Shown here piece after piece: positions 52,417 to 62,520 of a DNA stretch of 64,000 nucleotides. The notes below the pieces were generated by a model. It did no database searches, was not told the origin of the DNA, and was given only the letters and a program-made list of their open reading frames with translations. Source of the stretch: DASZRZ01 sp963732925 (GTDB lineage: Bacteria > Acidobacteriota > Terriglobia > Terriglobales > Acidobacteriaceae). The number at the start of each line of letters is the position of its first letter. The stretch's first letter is position 1. A program made the translations under genes and the position numbers. The stretch lies in NCBI GenBank assembly GCA_963732925.1, contig CAVTBJ010000007.1, forward strand, positions 124,001-188,000, in the 5' to 3' direction.

Positions 52417-53142
52417 TCACGGCTTCTGCGTGGGGCGAATCACCACTTCGCTGACGAAGGCTTGCGGTCTCTGCGTCACCGTCATGGCGACCGCATGGGC
52501 AATGTCTTCCCCGTGCAGCATCCTAGACAGGTCCCGCCCACCTTGCGGGCTCAATTCGCTGACTGTCGATCCCGGGCTGATTACCGTGACCCGGATGTTA
52601 TGTTCCCGCAGCTCCTCCGCCACCGAAAAGCTCAGCCCGTTCAAGCCCCACTTCGACGCCGCATACGCCGCCCGCTTCGGCAGCGTCGCCCTGCCCGCAA
52701 GGGAGGAGATATTCACAATGTCCCCGCCTCCGCCGCGAATCATCAGAGGCGCCAGTGCACGGATGGAATAAAACACGCCGCGCAGGTTAGTGTTGAAGAT
52801 CCGGTCCCACTCCGATGGCTCCAGTTCCTGGATCGGCGCCACGGGAGCCATCACTCCGGCGTTGTTCACCAGAATGTCCAGCCGACCCGCGCTTTGTTCG
52901 ATGTAAGCAGCAAGAGCCTGCACTGAGGCTATCTGGGTCAGATCGCAAGGAAACAACTCACATCGTCCGCCAGCGGCCCGAATCTGCTCCGCCTTCCCTT
53001 GCAGCGTCGATTCGCTCCGTCCGGTAATCACCACGGTCGCGCCCAGAGCTGCCAGTTTTTCAGCGATGGCTGCTCCGATTCCGCGGCCGCCTCCGGTCAC
53101 CAGTGCAACCCGGCTTGCGATTCCGACCTGCGCCTGCGCCAT
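52417..53142 (-). CDS. Short-chain dehydrogenase/reductase
   Basis: A 241-residue classical SDR with the cofactor motif TGGGRGIGAAIAEKL (about residues 16–30), NNAG in LVNNAGVM, the catalytic Ser in VNISSLAGRA and Tyr-x-x-x-Lys in YAASKWGLNG. An Arg after the second strand (ITGRSES) suggests NADP preference. ATG 53142 has GGGAGG upstream; the longer frame is not supported. The substrate cannot be inferred. The gap to the divergent TPR gene (53143–53456, 314 bases) contains no gene and presumably both promoters. Confidence 0.9.
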   Translation of the reverse strand: MAQAQVGIASRVALVTGGGRGIGAAIAEKLAALGATVVITGRSESTLQGKAEQIRAAGGRCELFPCDLTQIASVQALAAYIEQSAGRLDILVNNAGVMAPVAPIQELEPSEWDRIFNTNLRGVFYSIRALAPLMIRGGGGDIVNISSLAGRATLPKRAAYAASKWGLNGLSFSVAEELREHNIRVTVISPGSTVSELSPQGGRDLSRMLHGEDIAHAVAMTVTQRPQAFVSEVVIRPTQKP

Positions 53143-53456
53143 AGTGCCTCCCTTCACGGGCTTACCTGGATCCGGCGGCTCACGTACCGCATCCAATCTC
53201 TTACTGGGAATTGCTTCACTGCCAGCGTACACTTTCGGGGGATTGACGTGCAGCTTGCCTTCTGGAAGCCACATTCTTATAATCCCTGGGCTCCGCATAT
53301 TCTCTTCTTGTCGGCCGTCTTAGAAGGGGGAGAACAGTGGAGTAGTATGGCGCGACGCTGGCGGTAACTTCAGCGCCCGACATGACGCGGCACGGCCAAG
53401 GGAATCATTTTGAGCATGCCGGACCGCCTTCCCAGGAATCGAAGGAGCCATTGAAA

Positions 53457-54686
53457 ATGAAGAAGTCGCTCGTGATAATCGCGCTAATCTTGGTAGGCAC
53501 CGCTTTTGCGCAACAGCAGGGCGCCCAGCAGCCAGCCGCCCAAGCAGCCCCGCAGCAACAAAAGAAGGAAATTAAGAACCCAGCCGAGTACAACGCCTAC
53601 ATCACGGCGCTCAACCAGCAACAGCCCGCGGCCAAGGCATCTGCCCTGGAGACCTTCCTGCAGCAGTATCCCGACAGCGTCATGAAGGTGGACGCACTCG
53701 AACTGCTGATGGCGACCTATCAGCAGCTTGGCAATCAGGCCAAGGTGGAAGACGCCGCCCAGCGGGTTCTGCAGGCCGATTCGACCAATATCCGTGCCCT
53801 GGCTCTGCTCGCCTACCTGAAGCGCGCCTCCGCGGAAGCGGGCCAGAATCTACAGCAGAATTCCCAGGATGCCCGCCAGTATGGCGAAAAGGGCCTGCAG
53901 GCATTGCAGAGCGCCAAGAAGCCGGAAGGCATGTCGGACGCCGACTTCGACAAGCTGAAGCAGCAGACTCAGGTCATCTTCAATGGCTCCGCCGGATTCG
54001 GCGCCCTGCAGACCAAGGATTACGACGCCGCCCAGAAGTATCTGCTGGCGGCTGTCCAGGAGCAGCCCGACAACCTGCGCAACGTCTACCCCCTCGCCCT
54101 GTCTTATCTGGAAGCCACGCCCATGAATCCCGTGGGGCTCTGGTATGTGGCTCGCGCCATCTCCCTGAGTAAGGGCAATAAGCAGATTACCGACTACGGG
54201 CATTTCCGCTACGTGAAATATCACGGCTCGGAAGACGGCTGGGCGGAACTGCAGCAGCAGGCAGCGGCATCGCCGGAACCACCCGCCAACTGGGCCGTTG
54301 CCCCGGCTCCCACTCCCGCGGAACAGGCCACTGCCCTGGCAAATTCCAAGGATCCCAAGCAGATGGGCATTGCCGAGTGGACCTTGATCCTGACCGTGGC
54401 CCCGCAGGACGTAAGAGACCGGGTCTGGCAGCAGATCATGGGAACCAAAGTTCCTTTTGCGGCCCGCGTGATCGAAGCGAATAAGACCACGCTCATGCTG
54501 GCGGCCACATCTGACTCCATCCAGGCCGGGAAGGCCGACGTGCAGGTTACGATGGCGGCTCCGCTCACGGCAGCCCAAACCCCGAAGCCCGGCAGCGACG
54601 TGCAGATCCTGGCCGAGGTGGACAGCTACACCCCCGATCCCTTCCTCATCACTATGAAGGGCGGACTCTTCATCAAATCGCATTGA
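53457..54686 (+). CDS. Exported TPR-containing protein
   Basis: A 409-residue protein with a signal peptide (MKKSLVIIALILVGTAFAQ, cleavage after AFA), then a Gln/Ala-rich low-complexity stretch. Several degenerate tetratricopeptide helices follow (about residues 45–250, including ALELLMATYQQLGNQAKVED and YDAAQKYLLAAVQEQPDN), then a C-terminal beta-rich domain (about 310–405) ending FLITMKGGLFIKSH. ATG 53457 follows GAAGGAG at ten bases. It probably acts in the periplasm; the function is unknown. It is followed directly by a strong terminator. Confidence 0.8.
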   Translation: MKKSLVIIALILVGTAFAQQQGAQQPAAQAAPQQQKKEIKNPAEYNAYITALNQQQPAAKASALETFLQQYPDSVMKVDALELLMATYQQLGNQAKVEDAAQRVLQADSTNIRALALLAYLKRASAEAGQNLQQNSQDARQYGEKGLQALQSAKKPEGMSDADFDKLKQQTQVIFNGSAGFGALQTKDYDAAQKYLLAAVQEQPDNLRNVYPLALSYLEATPMNPVGLWYVARAISLSKGNKQITDYGHFRYVKYHGSEDGWAELQQQAAASPEPPANWAVAPAPTPAEQATALANSKDPKQMGIAEWTLILTVAPQDVRDRVWQQIMGTKVPFAARVIEANKTTLMLAATSDSIQAGKADVQVTMAAPLTAAQTPKPGSDVQILAEVDSYTPDPFLITMKGGLFIKSH

Positions 54687-54704
54687 TCTTCCTACCCGCA
54701 AAGC

Positions 54705-54739
54705 AAAAGGCAGCCGGTACAACCCGGCTGCCCTTTTTT
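54705..54739. terminator. Bidirectional rho-independent terminator
   Basis: A perfect nine-base-pair stem, GGCAGCCGG (54709–54717) with CCGGCTGCC (54724–54732), a six-base loop and a run of six T on the plus side. AAAA before the stem makes it usable in the opposite direction. It separates the convergent TPR and Fis-type genes. Confidence 0.9.
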
Positions 54740-54776
54740 GATTTCAGCAGATGCTGCTTCTTCTCGCGGGCTCCGT

Positions 54777-55067
54777 CTAGCGTGCCGCCTTTTTCTCCAG
54801 GGGCCTTTCCATATCCACGGGACGAGCACTGCGGGGCGGCCGGCGGCTCCCATCGCGCAGGGAGCGAACATCCACGTCCAACTCGGCGATGGTCCGGCTG
54901 AGCGTATTGCGGTGCATCCCCAACTCGCGCGCGGCCTTGCACTGATTTCCCTTGTTCGCCTCCAGGACACTCAGAATAAAACGCCGCTTGAACTCGCGGA
55001 CTGCTTCCGAGTAGAGAATTCCGCCATGGTGCATCTGCGCTACGAGAGCTTCCAACTGGTCTTTCAC
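54777..55067 (-). CDS. Fis-type helix-turn-helix DNA-binding protein
   Basis: 96 residues. The C-terminal helix-turn-helix of Fis/NtrC type is clear: GNQCKAARELGMHRNTLSRT (about residues 40–59), preceded by FKRRFILSVLEANK. GTG 55067 has AGGAG six bases upstream and was preferred to TTG 55088. There is no sigma54-activator or receiver domain, so it is a small Fis-like nucleoid or regulatory protein. A basic, Arg/Pro-rich tail follows the HTH. It lies 41 bases after cvpA on the same strand, with purC upstream. Confidence 0.85.
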   Translation of the reverse strand: MKDQLEALVAQMHHGGILYSEAVREFKRRFILSVLEANKGNQCKAARELGMHRNTLSRTIAELDVDVRSLRDGSRRPPRSARPVDMERPLEKKAAR

Positions 55068-55108
55068 AGATTTCTCCTGCCGCCTCAATTTCTGTCCAGC
55101 TCGGAAGG

Positions 55109-55720
55109 CTAGAACCGGCCGCCCGGGCGAATCGCTACGTCATTTCCTTCCTGCTGCAATCTCTTCAATGTCTCCACTCCGCTGCGAAATTGCCGGCGAA
55201 CCTGGGAAGGAGCCAGCCACGATGCTCCCTGTCCCAGTACCAGCAGATAGGGCGCAATCTGCGACTCCGCCAGCACCCTGGATTGCGGCGCAAATACCGC
55301 GAAACCCAGGGCAATGACGGTAACCACCAGAACGCCGCGGAGCAGGCCAAATGCCGCTCCCAGCAGGCGATCAAACCAGCGCAAACCCACGCCTGTAACC
55401 GCCCAGCGTACCATCCGTCCTACCACTCCTCCCAGCAGCACCATGCCCAGGAAGATGGTCAGAAATCCCGAAATGTCCGCCACCCACGGAGAACTCACGT
55501 AGGGCCGGTACCACGCCGCAGCCGTCCCGAAGCCCCAAGCCGCCAGCAAATACCCCAGGACCCCGCCGGCCAGGGAAAACACCTCGTAAAAAAATCCCTG
55601 GGCCGCGGCCGTTAAAACGGAAAAAAACAGTATCGCCACCGCCGCCCAGTCTGCCGCGCTCAATTCACCTCCGACCCGGGTTCCCGAGCGGCATAACCGC
55701 ATCCGGCCCAGGTTCGCCAA
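55109..55720 (-). CDS. CvpA family membrane protein
   Basis: A 203-residue inner-membrane protein with four hydrophobic helices (about 24–45, 52–70, 85–105 and 125–145) and the CvpA motifs FFYEVFSLAGGVLGYLLAAW and FDRLLGAAFGLLRGVLV. CvpA proteins are named for colicin V export but have a general envelope role. The gene is between purC and the Fis-type gene; a cvpA–pur neighbourhood is also seen in other bacteria. The start at 55720 is tentative; the first ~20 residues are polar. Confidence 0.85.
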   Translation of the reverse strand: MANLGRMRLCRSGTRVGGELSAADWAAVAILFFSVLTAAAQGFFYEVFSLAGGVLGYLLAAWGFGTAAAWYRPYVSSPWVADISGFLTIFLGMVLLGGVVGRMVRWAVTGVGLRWFDRLLGAAFGLLRGVLVVTVIALGFAVFAPQSRVLAESQIAPYLLVLGQGASWLAPSQVRRQFRSGVETLKRLQQEGNDVAIRPGGRF

Positions 55721-55744
55721 GCCCTGCCCGGAGCCCGGCTCCGC

Positions 55745-56656
55745 TCAAACCTGCAATTCCCGGCCGCTCAGGCGGCGGAATGCTTCAATGTATTTCTCGC
55801 TGGTCCGGGCCGCCACGTCGGCAGGCAGCGCCGGCGCCGGGGGCTGCTTGTTCCAGCGAATGGATTCCAGATAGTCCCGCACGTATTGCTTATCGAACGA
55901 CTCTTGGCTGCGGCCCGGCTCATAGCGGTCGGCCGGCCAGAAGCGCGATGAATCCGGCGTGAGCACCTCGTCTGCCAGGATCAGCCCCAGCCCGGTGCGG
56001 CCAAACTCAAATTTAGTGTCGGCGATCAGGATACCGCGCTCGGCCGCGTACTCCGCCGCTCGGCGGTAAAGCTGCAGGCTCTTCTCCCGCAGCTCCCGGC
56101 TGAGGGTCGGCCCCGCCAGCCGCTTCATCTCCTCAAAGGAAATATTCTGATCGTGCCCCTCCGTGGATTTCGTCGCCGGGGTGAAGATGGGCTCGGGCAG
56201 TCGCTCCGACTGCCGCAGGCCGCGCGCAAGCTCAATGCCGCTCACCGCGCCGCTCGCCTGGTACTCCTTCCAGCCAGATCCCGCAAGATAGCCGCGCACC
56301 ACGCATTCCACCGGCATCATTTGAGCCCGCACCACCAGCATGGACCGTCCCCGCAACAGATCGGCATGGGGCTTCAGAACAGCCGGATAATCTTCCACGC
56401 GCGAAGTCACAACGTGATTGGGAACCAGATCCTTGAAAAAATCGAACCAGAACAGGGAGAGCTGCGTCAGAACATGACCCTTATAGGGAATCCCCGTCCC
56501 CAGCACGTAATCGAAAGCCGAGATGCGATCGGTGGCTACGAACAGAAGATATTCGTTGTCGATGCGGTACAAATCCCGGACTTTGCCGCTGGCATAGAGC
56601 TCCAGTTCGGGAAAATCCGTTTGAAGCAGAACGTCTTGTTGCGTTGAGTGGGCCAC
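55745..56656 (-). CDS. purC: Phosphoribosylaminoimidazole-succinocarboxamide synthase
   Basis: PurC joins aspartate to CAIR using ATP in purine synthesis. The protein (303 residues) shows ASGKVRDLYRID, the DRISAFDYVLGTGIPYKG substrate loop, VECVVRGYLAGSGWKEY, ATKSTEGHDQNI and the metal site in GILIADTKFEFG. GTG 56656 was inferred from family alignment; the frame is open to 56770 but without similarity, and a clear ribosome-binding site is lacking. The region 56657–57001 contains the smc terminator and otherwise nothing recognisable. Confidence 0.93.
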   Translation of the reverse strand: MAHSTQQDVLLQTDFPELELYASGKVRDLYRIDNEYLLFVATDRISAFDYVLGTGIPYKGHVLTQLSLFWFDFFKDLVPNHVVTSRVEDYPAVLKPHADLLRGRSMLVVRAQMMPVECVVRGYLAGSGWKEYQASGAVSGIELARGLRQSERLPEPIFTPATKSTEGHDQNISFEEMKRLAGPTLSRELREKSLQLYRRAAEYAAERGILIADTKFEFGRTGLGLILADEVLTPDSSRFWPADRYEPGRSQESFDKQYVRDYLESIRWNKQPPAPALPADVAARTSEKYIEAFRRLSGRELQV

Positions 56657-56949
56657 GGCAGATTCGCAGGAAGAAGCCGTCGCGTATTCTAATCGCCTGA
56701 ACAGATTTGTCAACGCTGCCGCGTGAATGAATTTTTTCGATTGGATGAAAACATCTTGACAGAAAGACACCGGTGCGGGAACTATGCGAAATCACTGCAC
56801 AAAACGCATACATATCGTTCTGCGATCTGTTTAAAAAACCCTCCCGCGAATCGTACCGCGGCATCCTCCTGTTCCCGGAAGACGGCGGGGCCCCTCACCC
56901 GGGGTCTCCGGTTTCGTGCCGTCCAAGCGAATCCGCCCGGCCGCGGAAA

Positions 56950-56973
56950 GAAAAATCCCGGCTGCGGGCCGGG
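56950..56973 (-). terminator. Rho-independent terminator of smc
   Basis: On the minus strand a CCCGGC/GCCGGG stem with a five-base loop is followed by ATTTTTC, 28 bases beyond the smc stop codon. Confidence 0.75.
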
Positions 56974-57001
56974 GTTGCTCGGACTGAGAATTGCAGAAAA
57001 G

Positions 57002-60000
57002 CTATGCCGTGGCCGCCTCCACCGTGGCTTCCGCAGCGAAACGCACGGAGACGATCTTGGAGACGCCCGGCTCCTGCATCGTCACCCCGTAAAGCACCGG
57101 AGAGATGCTCATGGTTTTCTTACTGTGGGTGATGATGACGAACTGCGTCTGCACGCTCATTTCGCGCACCAGCTGGGTGAAGCGCGCCACATTGGCCTCG
57201 TCCAGCGGCGCATCCACCTCGTCGAGGATGCAGAACGGGCTGGGCTGATACTGGAAGATGCCCACCAGCAGCGACAGCGCGGTCAGCGCCTTTTCGCCGC
57301 CCGACAGCAGCAGCACATTCTGCAGCTTCTTGCCCGGAGGCGACGCCACCACGTCGATCCCGCTCTCCGCCTGGTTTTCCTCATCGGTAAGCCGCATGAA
57401 AGCCCTGCCCGCCGCCAAACAGCTTCTTGAAGGTGGCCTGGAAGTTCTCATTGATGCGCTCGAACGCCTCCTGGAACTTCTGCCGGGAGACGATTTCGAT
57501 TTCGCGGATGGCCTCCTGCGTGTTGGCAATCGAATCCAGCAGGTCCTTGCGCTGGGTTTCCAGGAACTCGTGCCTCTGCGCGGCTTCCTGGTACTCTTCC
57601 AGCGCCATCATGTTCACCGGACCCATGGCGTCCAGCCGGGTGCGCATCTCGCGATAGGTGCGTGTCCTCCTGGCTCAGGACCTCGCCCGTGATGCGCGGC
57701 AGAGTTTCATCCGCGAGCAGCGACTTCCGCGGTGGCTCCAAGTCGTTCATCGCGCGTTTCCGCCATGTACTGTTCGTCGGACTCCAGCTTGGCCAGATGT
57801 GCGGCCAGCTTCGCCGCGACGGTCGCGGGCAGCGTCCAGCGCCTGCGCGCGCCGTCTCGCAGCTCGACTTCCAGCTCCGCCAGGCGGGCGCGAACCGCCG
57901 CCGATTCCGCCTGCAGTTCCAGTTCGCGGGCTTCCGCCGATGCGCGCTCCGTGGCCAGGCCACAGCAGTTGCTCCGCAAGCTGCAGATTCTCCGCTTCGC
58001 GCTGCGCTTTTTCCGCCACCGCCGACTGCTGCTGGCCCCGCAAGCCTTCCGCGCGGCCCGCGAGCTCACTCAGCTTGGGCGTCAATCCGGGAGAGCGTGG
58101 CCGCAGCCGAACGCTGGCGCTCTTCCACCGTCGCCAGCGCCGCTCTGGCCTCGGAAACCGTCTGCACAGCCGCGTCACGCGCCGAGCGCAGGCCTGCCAG
58201 GCTCTCCTGGGCGGCTGCGGTCGCGGCTTCCAGTTCGCCGGCGGCTTTGCTCGCGGGCCGCCAGCTCGGCCTGGGCCTGCTCAATTGCCTCCTCGATGGA
58301 AGCGCGCTCCCTGGTCGATGTCTCGCGCTTCGCTTTCGCACGGACTCACCCGCTCGCTTACCCGCGCCATCTCCGCTTCGAGTTGCTTCAGGCTGTGACC
58401 GGTGGTGAGGGCATCCTTGTCGGCCTCGCGGCGCTCGCCTTCCAGTCGGTCCAGCAGCTTCATCAGCTCACCGATCTCGCGGCCCAGCGCGGCCACGCGC
58501 AATTCGTTCCTGCTGCAGCGCGGCCTCAATTTCCGAAATCTGCCGCAGCACGTCGCGCAGCTCGCGTTTCAGCGACAGCGGACCTTCCGCTGCGCTGCTT
58601 GCCGCCGGTGACGGTCACGTTGTGGAAGCACTCGCCGGACTGCGACAGGAAGAACGCATCGGGGTTATCCAGCGCCAGTTCCCGGGCCGCCGCGGGATCA
58701 GGAACGATATACCCATCGCGCAGCTTGGGCAGAATCACCTCCAGCGACCTGCCGAACCCATTGAGCACGCGGATGCAGTTCTTCAGCGGCAGTGGAGCTG
58801 CGGCCCTGGCGCGCCGCTGCGGAGTAAGCGAGAGAGGACGCGTTCTCCCGCAGAAAGGAGAAGCGCGCCTGCGAATCCTCGGGATGCACCAGGAACGTGG
58901 CGCGCCCATCCACGCCGGTGCGCAGCATCTCGAGCCCGTGATCGGCCGCGTCCCACGACTTCACCACCACGTAGTTCAACTCGTCCCGCAGAAAGTCATC
59001 CACCACGTGCTCGTAGCGGTCATCTACTTCCAGGAAGTCGGCCAGCACGCCCACCGGCGCATAGCCTTCCTGCATCGATCCCGACTGCAGCAGCCGCCGC
59101 ACCGATTCGGTGGAATACCCGTGCTCGGCGATCACCGCCTCCAGCGAGTTCTTCCGGCCCAGAGCGCTGGCGTACTCGGCCCGCAAACCGTCCAGGCGAC
59201 GTTTGGACTCGCTCTCCTGCCGCGCGCTTCTCCTCCAGCTGGCGGCGGGTGTCGTCAATCTGCGAGGCCAGCGCTGCCGCGCGATTGGAAGCCGACTCGA
59301 AAGCAAAGGCAATCTGCCCCCGCTGCCCGCCGAAAGCCTCCACCTGCGCTGCGCCTGAGGCGATTTCCGCGTTCAGGCGCGCAAGTTCGCGCTCCAGGCC
59401 GCTAATCCGCTCTTGCGCCCGCGTGATCCGGTTGTGAATCGCCGACTCCTGTGCAAGGGCCTCCATGGTTGCCACCCGCCGCCGCTCCTGCTCGATTTCC
59501 ACCTGAGCCAGCGCGGCCGCCGCGGCTTCCGCCTGCTGCTGCTTTTCCGCCACCTGCTGTCGTGCCGACTCCACCTCGGCCGTGGCATTCGCCACCACTT
59601 GCCGGTTCTGGTCGCGCTCCGCGCCCAGTGCCCGCAGCCGTTCTTCTGCCTGCTGCAGTTCCACCGTGGCGGTTTGTGAGCGCACCAGCAACTCCGCGCA
59701 GCGCTCCTCATTGGTCCGCTGGCGCTGCACCGCCCGGTCCGCATCGCGCGTCAGCCCGGCAATGCACTCGCGCGTGTGCCGCGATTCGCTCTCGATGCGC
59801 GTATCCCCGCTGCGTGCGCTCGCCATGTTCCCCGTCCAGCATGCCGATGGCTTCACTCTTGACTCGCAGCTCTTCTCCCAGCTGCTCCAGAGCCGTGTTC
59901 AGCCCGGCACGCTCCTCCCGCAGCTGGGCAAACTTCGAGGCCAGCACCAGCCGCAGTTTGGACCGCATTTCATCGCGCAGCCTGGCAAAGCGCTCGGCCT

Positions 60001-60952
60001 TGGCGGCCTGGCGTTTCAGCGAGTTCATCTGCCGCGTGACTTCTTCGAAGATGTCATTCACCCGTGACAGGTTCAGCTTGGCTTCTTCCAGCCGCGCCTC
60101 AGCCAGCCGCTTGCGCGTCTTGAAACGCGTGATGCCGGCGGCTTCTTCGATGATGGCGCGCCGGTCGGTCGGTTTGCTGGACAGGATCTGCCCAATCCTT
60201 CCCTGCTCAATAATCGCGTAGGACTCCGGTCCCAGGCCCGTTCCCATGAAGATGTCCTGGATGTCGCGCAGGCGGCACAGCTTCCCATTCAGCAGGTACT
60301 CGCTGTCCCCGGACCGGAACAGACGCCGCGTGACCGCGATCTCGCCCTTTTTGAAGGCGGGTTTGAACTTCCGCCGGCGAATCTTCAGGACCACGCCGGG
60401 AGCGCGCTGCTCCGCCGCCGCTGCTTCAGGCGCGGAAGGAGCTGCTCCGGCCGCGGCCTCCGCCGGTGCAGGCATGGCTTCCACCTGCGGTGCGCTGTCC
60501 CCCCCTGCCAGGGCCGCCGCGGTTGCCTCGATCTCTTGCCGCTGTCCGGGTTGGACCTCCTGGGCGTAGTCCTCACTTTCCTTGGCGGCATCTTCGCGGA
60601 GAGCGGCTTCGTCCCAGTCGTCGTCGGAAACTCCGTCCACCACCTCGATCTCGGGCTCCTGCCCCAGCGATCCCTCATACACGTCCGGATCCACCAGAGT
60701 CAGCGTCACCTCCGCCATCCCGGTCGGCTTGCGCTCCCGCGTCCCGGCGAAAATCACGTCCTCCATGCGCGCGCCACGCAGGGTTTTGGCGGACTGCTCC
60801 CCCAGCACCCAGGCAATGGCGTCAGAGATATTGGACTTGCCGCAGCCGTTCGGCCCCACGATGGCGGCTATGCCCTCGCCGTGGAACTTCAACTCCGTGC
60901 GGTCACAAAACGACTTGAATCCCAGGATTTGCAGCTTTTTCAGTTTGAGCAA
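57002..60952 (-). CDS. smc: Chromosome segregation protein SMC; twelve inferred frame breaks
   Basis: SMC ATPases compact and segregate chromosomes with ScpA/ScpB. TTG 60952 has AAGGAG six bases upstream and gives LKLKKLQILGFKSFCDRTE. Walker A is GPNGCGKSN (about 33–41). The arm, hinge and C-terminal head (LSGGEKALTALSLLVGIF, then FCILDEVDAPLDEANVARF) are all present but in hopping frames. One-base excesses are inferred near 59830, 59225, 58820, 58585, 58510, 58311, 58257, 58077, 57963, 57750, 57660 and 57408. Removing twelve bases gives about 1312 residues. Residues about 93–205 are an acidic, then Ala/Pro-rich insertion in the N-terminal head. SMC is normally important for growth, so sequence error is likelier than true decay. 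Confidence 0.88.
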
Positions 60953-61492
60953 CTTCCACTCCTTCCAGACCGCCTGTGGCATCCGCGCTCAGGTTCCGCA
61001 ACCTGGAAACGATCCTCCCCAGCCAAAACCCGGGGACGAACCACCGGTTTCTCTTTTCCCGAGGCGGATGCGATCGGTTTCTTTCGCTCGTATACTCCGA
61101 TACTGCTTCATGCGCTCCAGCGGCTCCCTGGAGAGACCGCAGAGGCTCGGCGGACCGGAATGCCTCTGGCACTCCGTGCTGGAATCCGGCGGGAAAAGGA
61201 TGCGAATTTTGCGCCCTCGACCGCTGGCGTCGCATACCTCATGTTTCCGGCTACTTTAGCCACGAATTCCGCCAGGGTCAAGGATAATAAACCCCATATC
61301 TTGGGCCTATCCCCAGATATCCACAGCATGTTGCACACGCATTGCAGCAAAAGTGCACAAAACGAGCGAGTTCACATTATTGAGTGAAAAAAGGAGGCGG
61401 GAGATACTGCCAAAGCTGCACTAAGAATACAGCAGGTGGCTCCGGCAAGCAATGTCCGGCATGGTGCCGCCCGCTGGCAAGCGCCCGCCGAA
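60953..61492. other. Non-coding gap between smc and the DUF1684 gene
   Basis: 540 bases without a credible gene. An AT-richer core (about 61255–61395) contains ATATCCACAG, one mismatch from a DnaA box, but no cluster of such boxes, so no replication origin is claimed. It probably holds the smc promoter. Confidence 0.5.
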
Positions 61493-62380
61493 CTAGGGAT
61501 GCGGATACATCTCCCCCGCCTTGATGGCGATGGGCAGCACATTCTGCTCCGGGGTCAGCGGACAGGTGGCATAGGGAGTAAAGGCGCAGGGAGGATTGTA
61601 GGCGCGGTTGAAATCCAGAATCACATCGTCATGGGGCCCGATTTCCGATGTCAGATAACGGCCGGCCGGATACGTCTCATGGGAATCGCTGGTCTGGTCC
61701 TTGAAAATATAAAACAGCAGCTTCCCTTCCGTCGTCGGATACAGCCGCAGTTGCTTGCCTTCCAGCGTGAATTCCACATAGCCGGGGATCTCCAGCGTCT
61801 GAGTCCCCATGTTTTCCGCGGCAACGCTAATTTTCCTGGGCTTGGCGCTGCGCACTAGGCGCCCATGCACGCGAAACCGCTCCTGGATCGGGAAATAGAC
61901 GAGCTTGGGAAACGCCGCCACCTGCGGGCCGTCCGTATCGCGCACCCGGATGCCGTAACGCCCCTCACGCTCGATCACCCACATGCTCAGCGTTCCCCGT
62001 TGCAGAATGTCAGGGTCGTCATTGATGTCGCTGGTCAGGGTGGCCTTGCGCACCGGCTTGCCCTTTAAGGTGAAGTTCACGTCCGGAGATACGCTCACCG
62101 TCACCGTCTTTCCCTTCACCGTAAACACGCCCGCCTGTGCCGGAATGCCGGGATACGGCAGCGTTACCGTATTTTCAGGATCGCTGCCGAAAAGATTGTC
62201 CCCCGGCGAAAGCCAGAACAAGCCGGCCAGAGTGCCCCAGTCCCGCTTCATCCCTTCCTGGTGATACTTCTGCCAGGCTCGGATTTGAGCGCGATAGGCA
62301 GGATCTGGCGGCGGCTCCGAGGGCGTATGGCTACAGGCAGCCAAAAGCAGGATTACGAAAATGGTGACAGCAACCTTCAT
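61493..62380 (-). CDS. DUF1684 lipoprotein
   Basis: A 295-residue exported lipoprotein (signal MKVAVTIFVILLLAACS, lipidated Cys at about 16) of the DUF1684 family, whose function is unestablished. Conserved features are the WQKYHQEGMKRDWGTLAGLF start of the domain, FPIQERFRVHGRLV and the C-terminal DDVILDFNRAYNPPCAFTPY, which is strongly characteristic. ATG 62380 follows a G-rich stretch; the longer frame to 62458 is unsupported. Located 140 bases after the M20 peptidase gene on the same strand. Confidence 0.88.
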   Translation of the reverse strand: MKVAVTIFVILLLAACSHTPSEPPPDPAYRAQIRAWQKYHQEGMKRDWGTLAGLFWLSPGDNLFGSDPENTVTLPYPGIPAQAGVFTVKGKTVTVSVSPDVNFTLKGKPVRKATLTSDINDDPDILQRGTLSMWVIEREGRYGIRVRDTDGPQVAAFPKLVYFPIQERFRVHGRLVRSAKPRKISVAAENMGTQTLEIPGYVEFTLEGKQLRLYPTTEGKLLFYIFKDQTSDSHETYPAGRYLTSEIGPHDDVILDFNRAYNPPCAFTPYATCPLTPEQNVLPIAIKAGEMYPHP

Positions 62381-62520
62381 CCAGCCCCCCCAGAATGCAC
62401 AAAAACTGAGGCTGGACGCAAGTGGTCCCCGGAGTTCGCGCTCGCGGGAGTTCCACATGGACGCACTCAGGAGACGCGACCGGCACTCATGGCCTGCGAG
62501 GGGAGCCCGCGTCAGTTCGC

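Noticed and set aside
56755..56790. TTGACA at 56755 as a -35 box for a plus-strand promoter
   Set aside because: The nearest -10-like hexamer is 21 bases away and there is no plus-strand gene downstream.
57002..60952. smc as a genuine pseudogene
   Set aside because: All domains remain well conserved across every frame and the catalytic motifs are intact. Decay would also produce substitutions and stops, so sequence error is more likely.
61310..61345. Possible replication origin (a DnaA-box-like ATATCCACAG)
   Set aside because: A single imperfect box, no cluster, and no dnaA, dnaN or parAB genes beside it.
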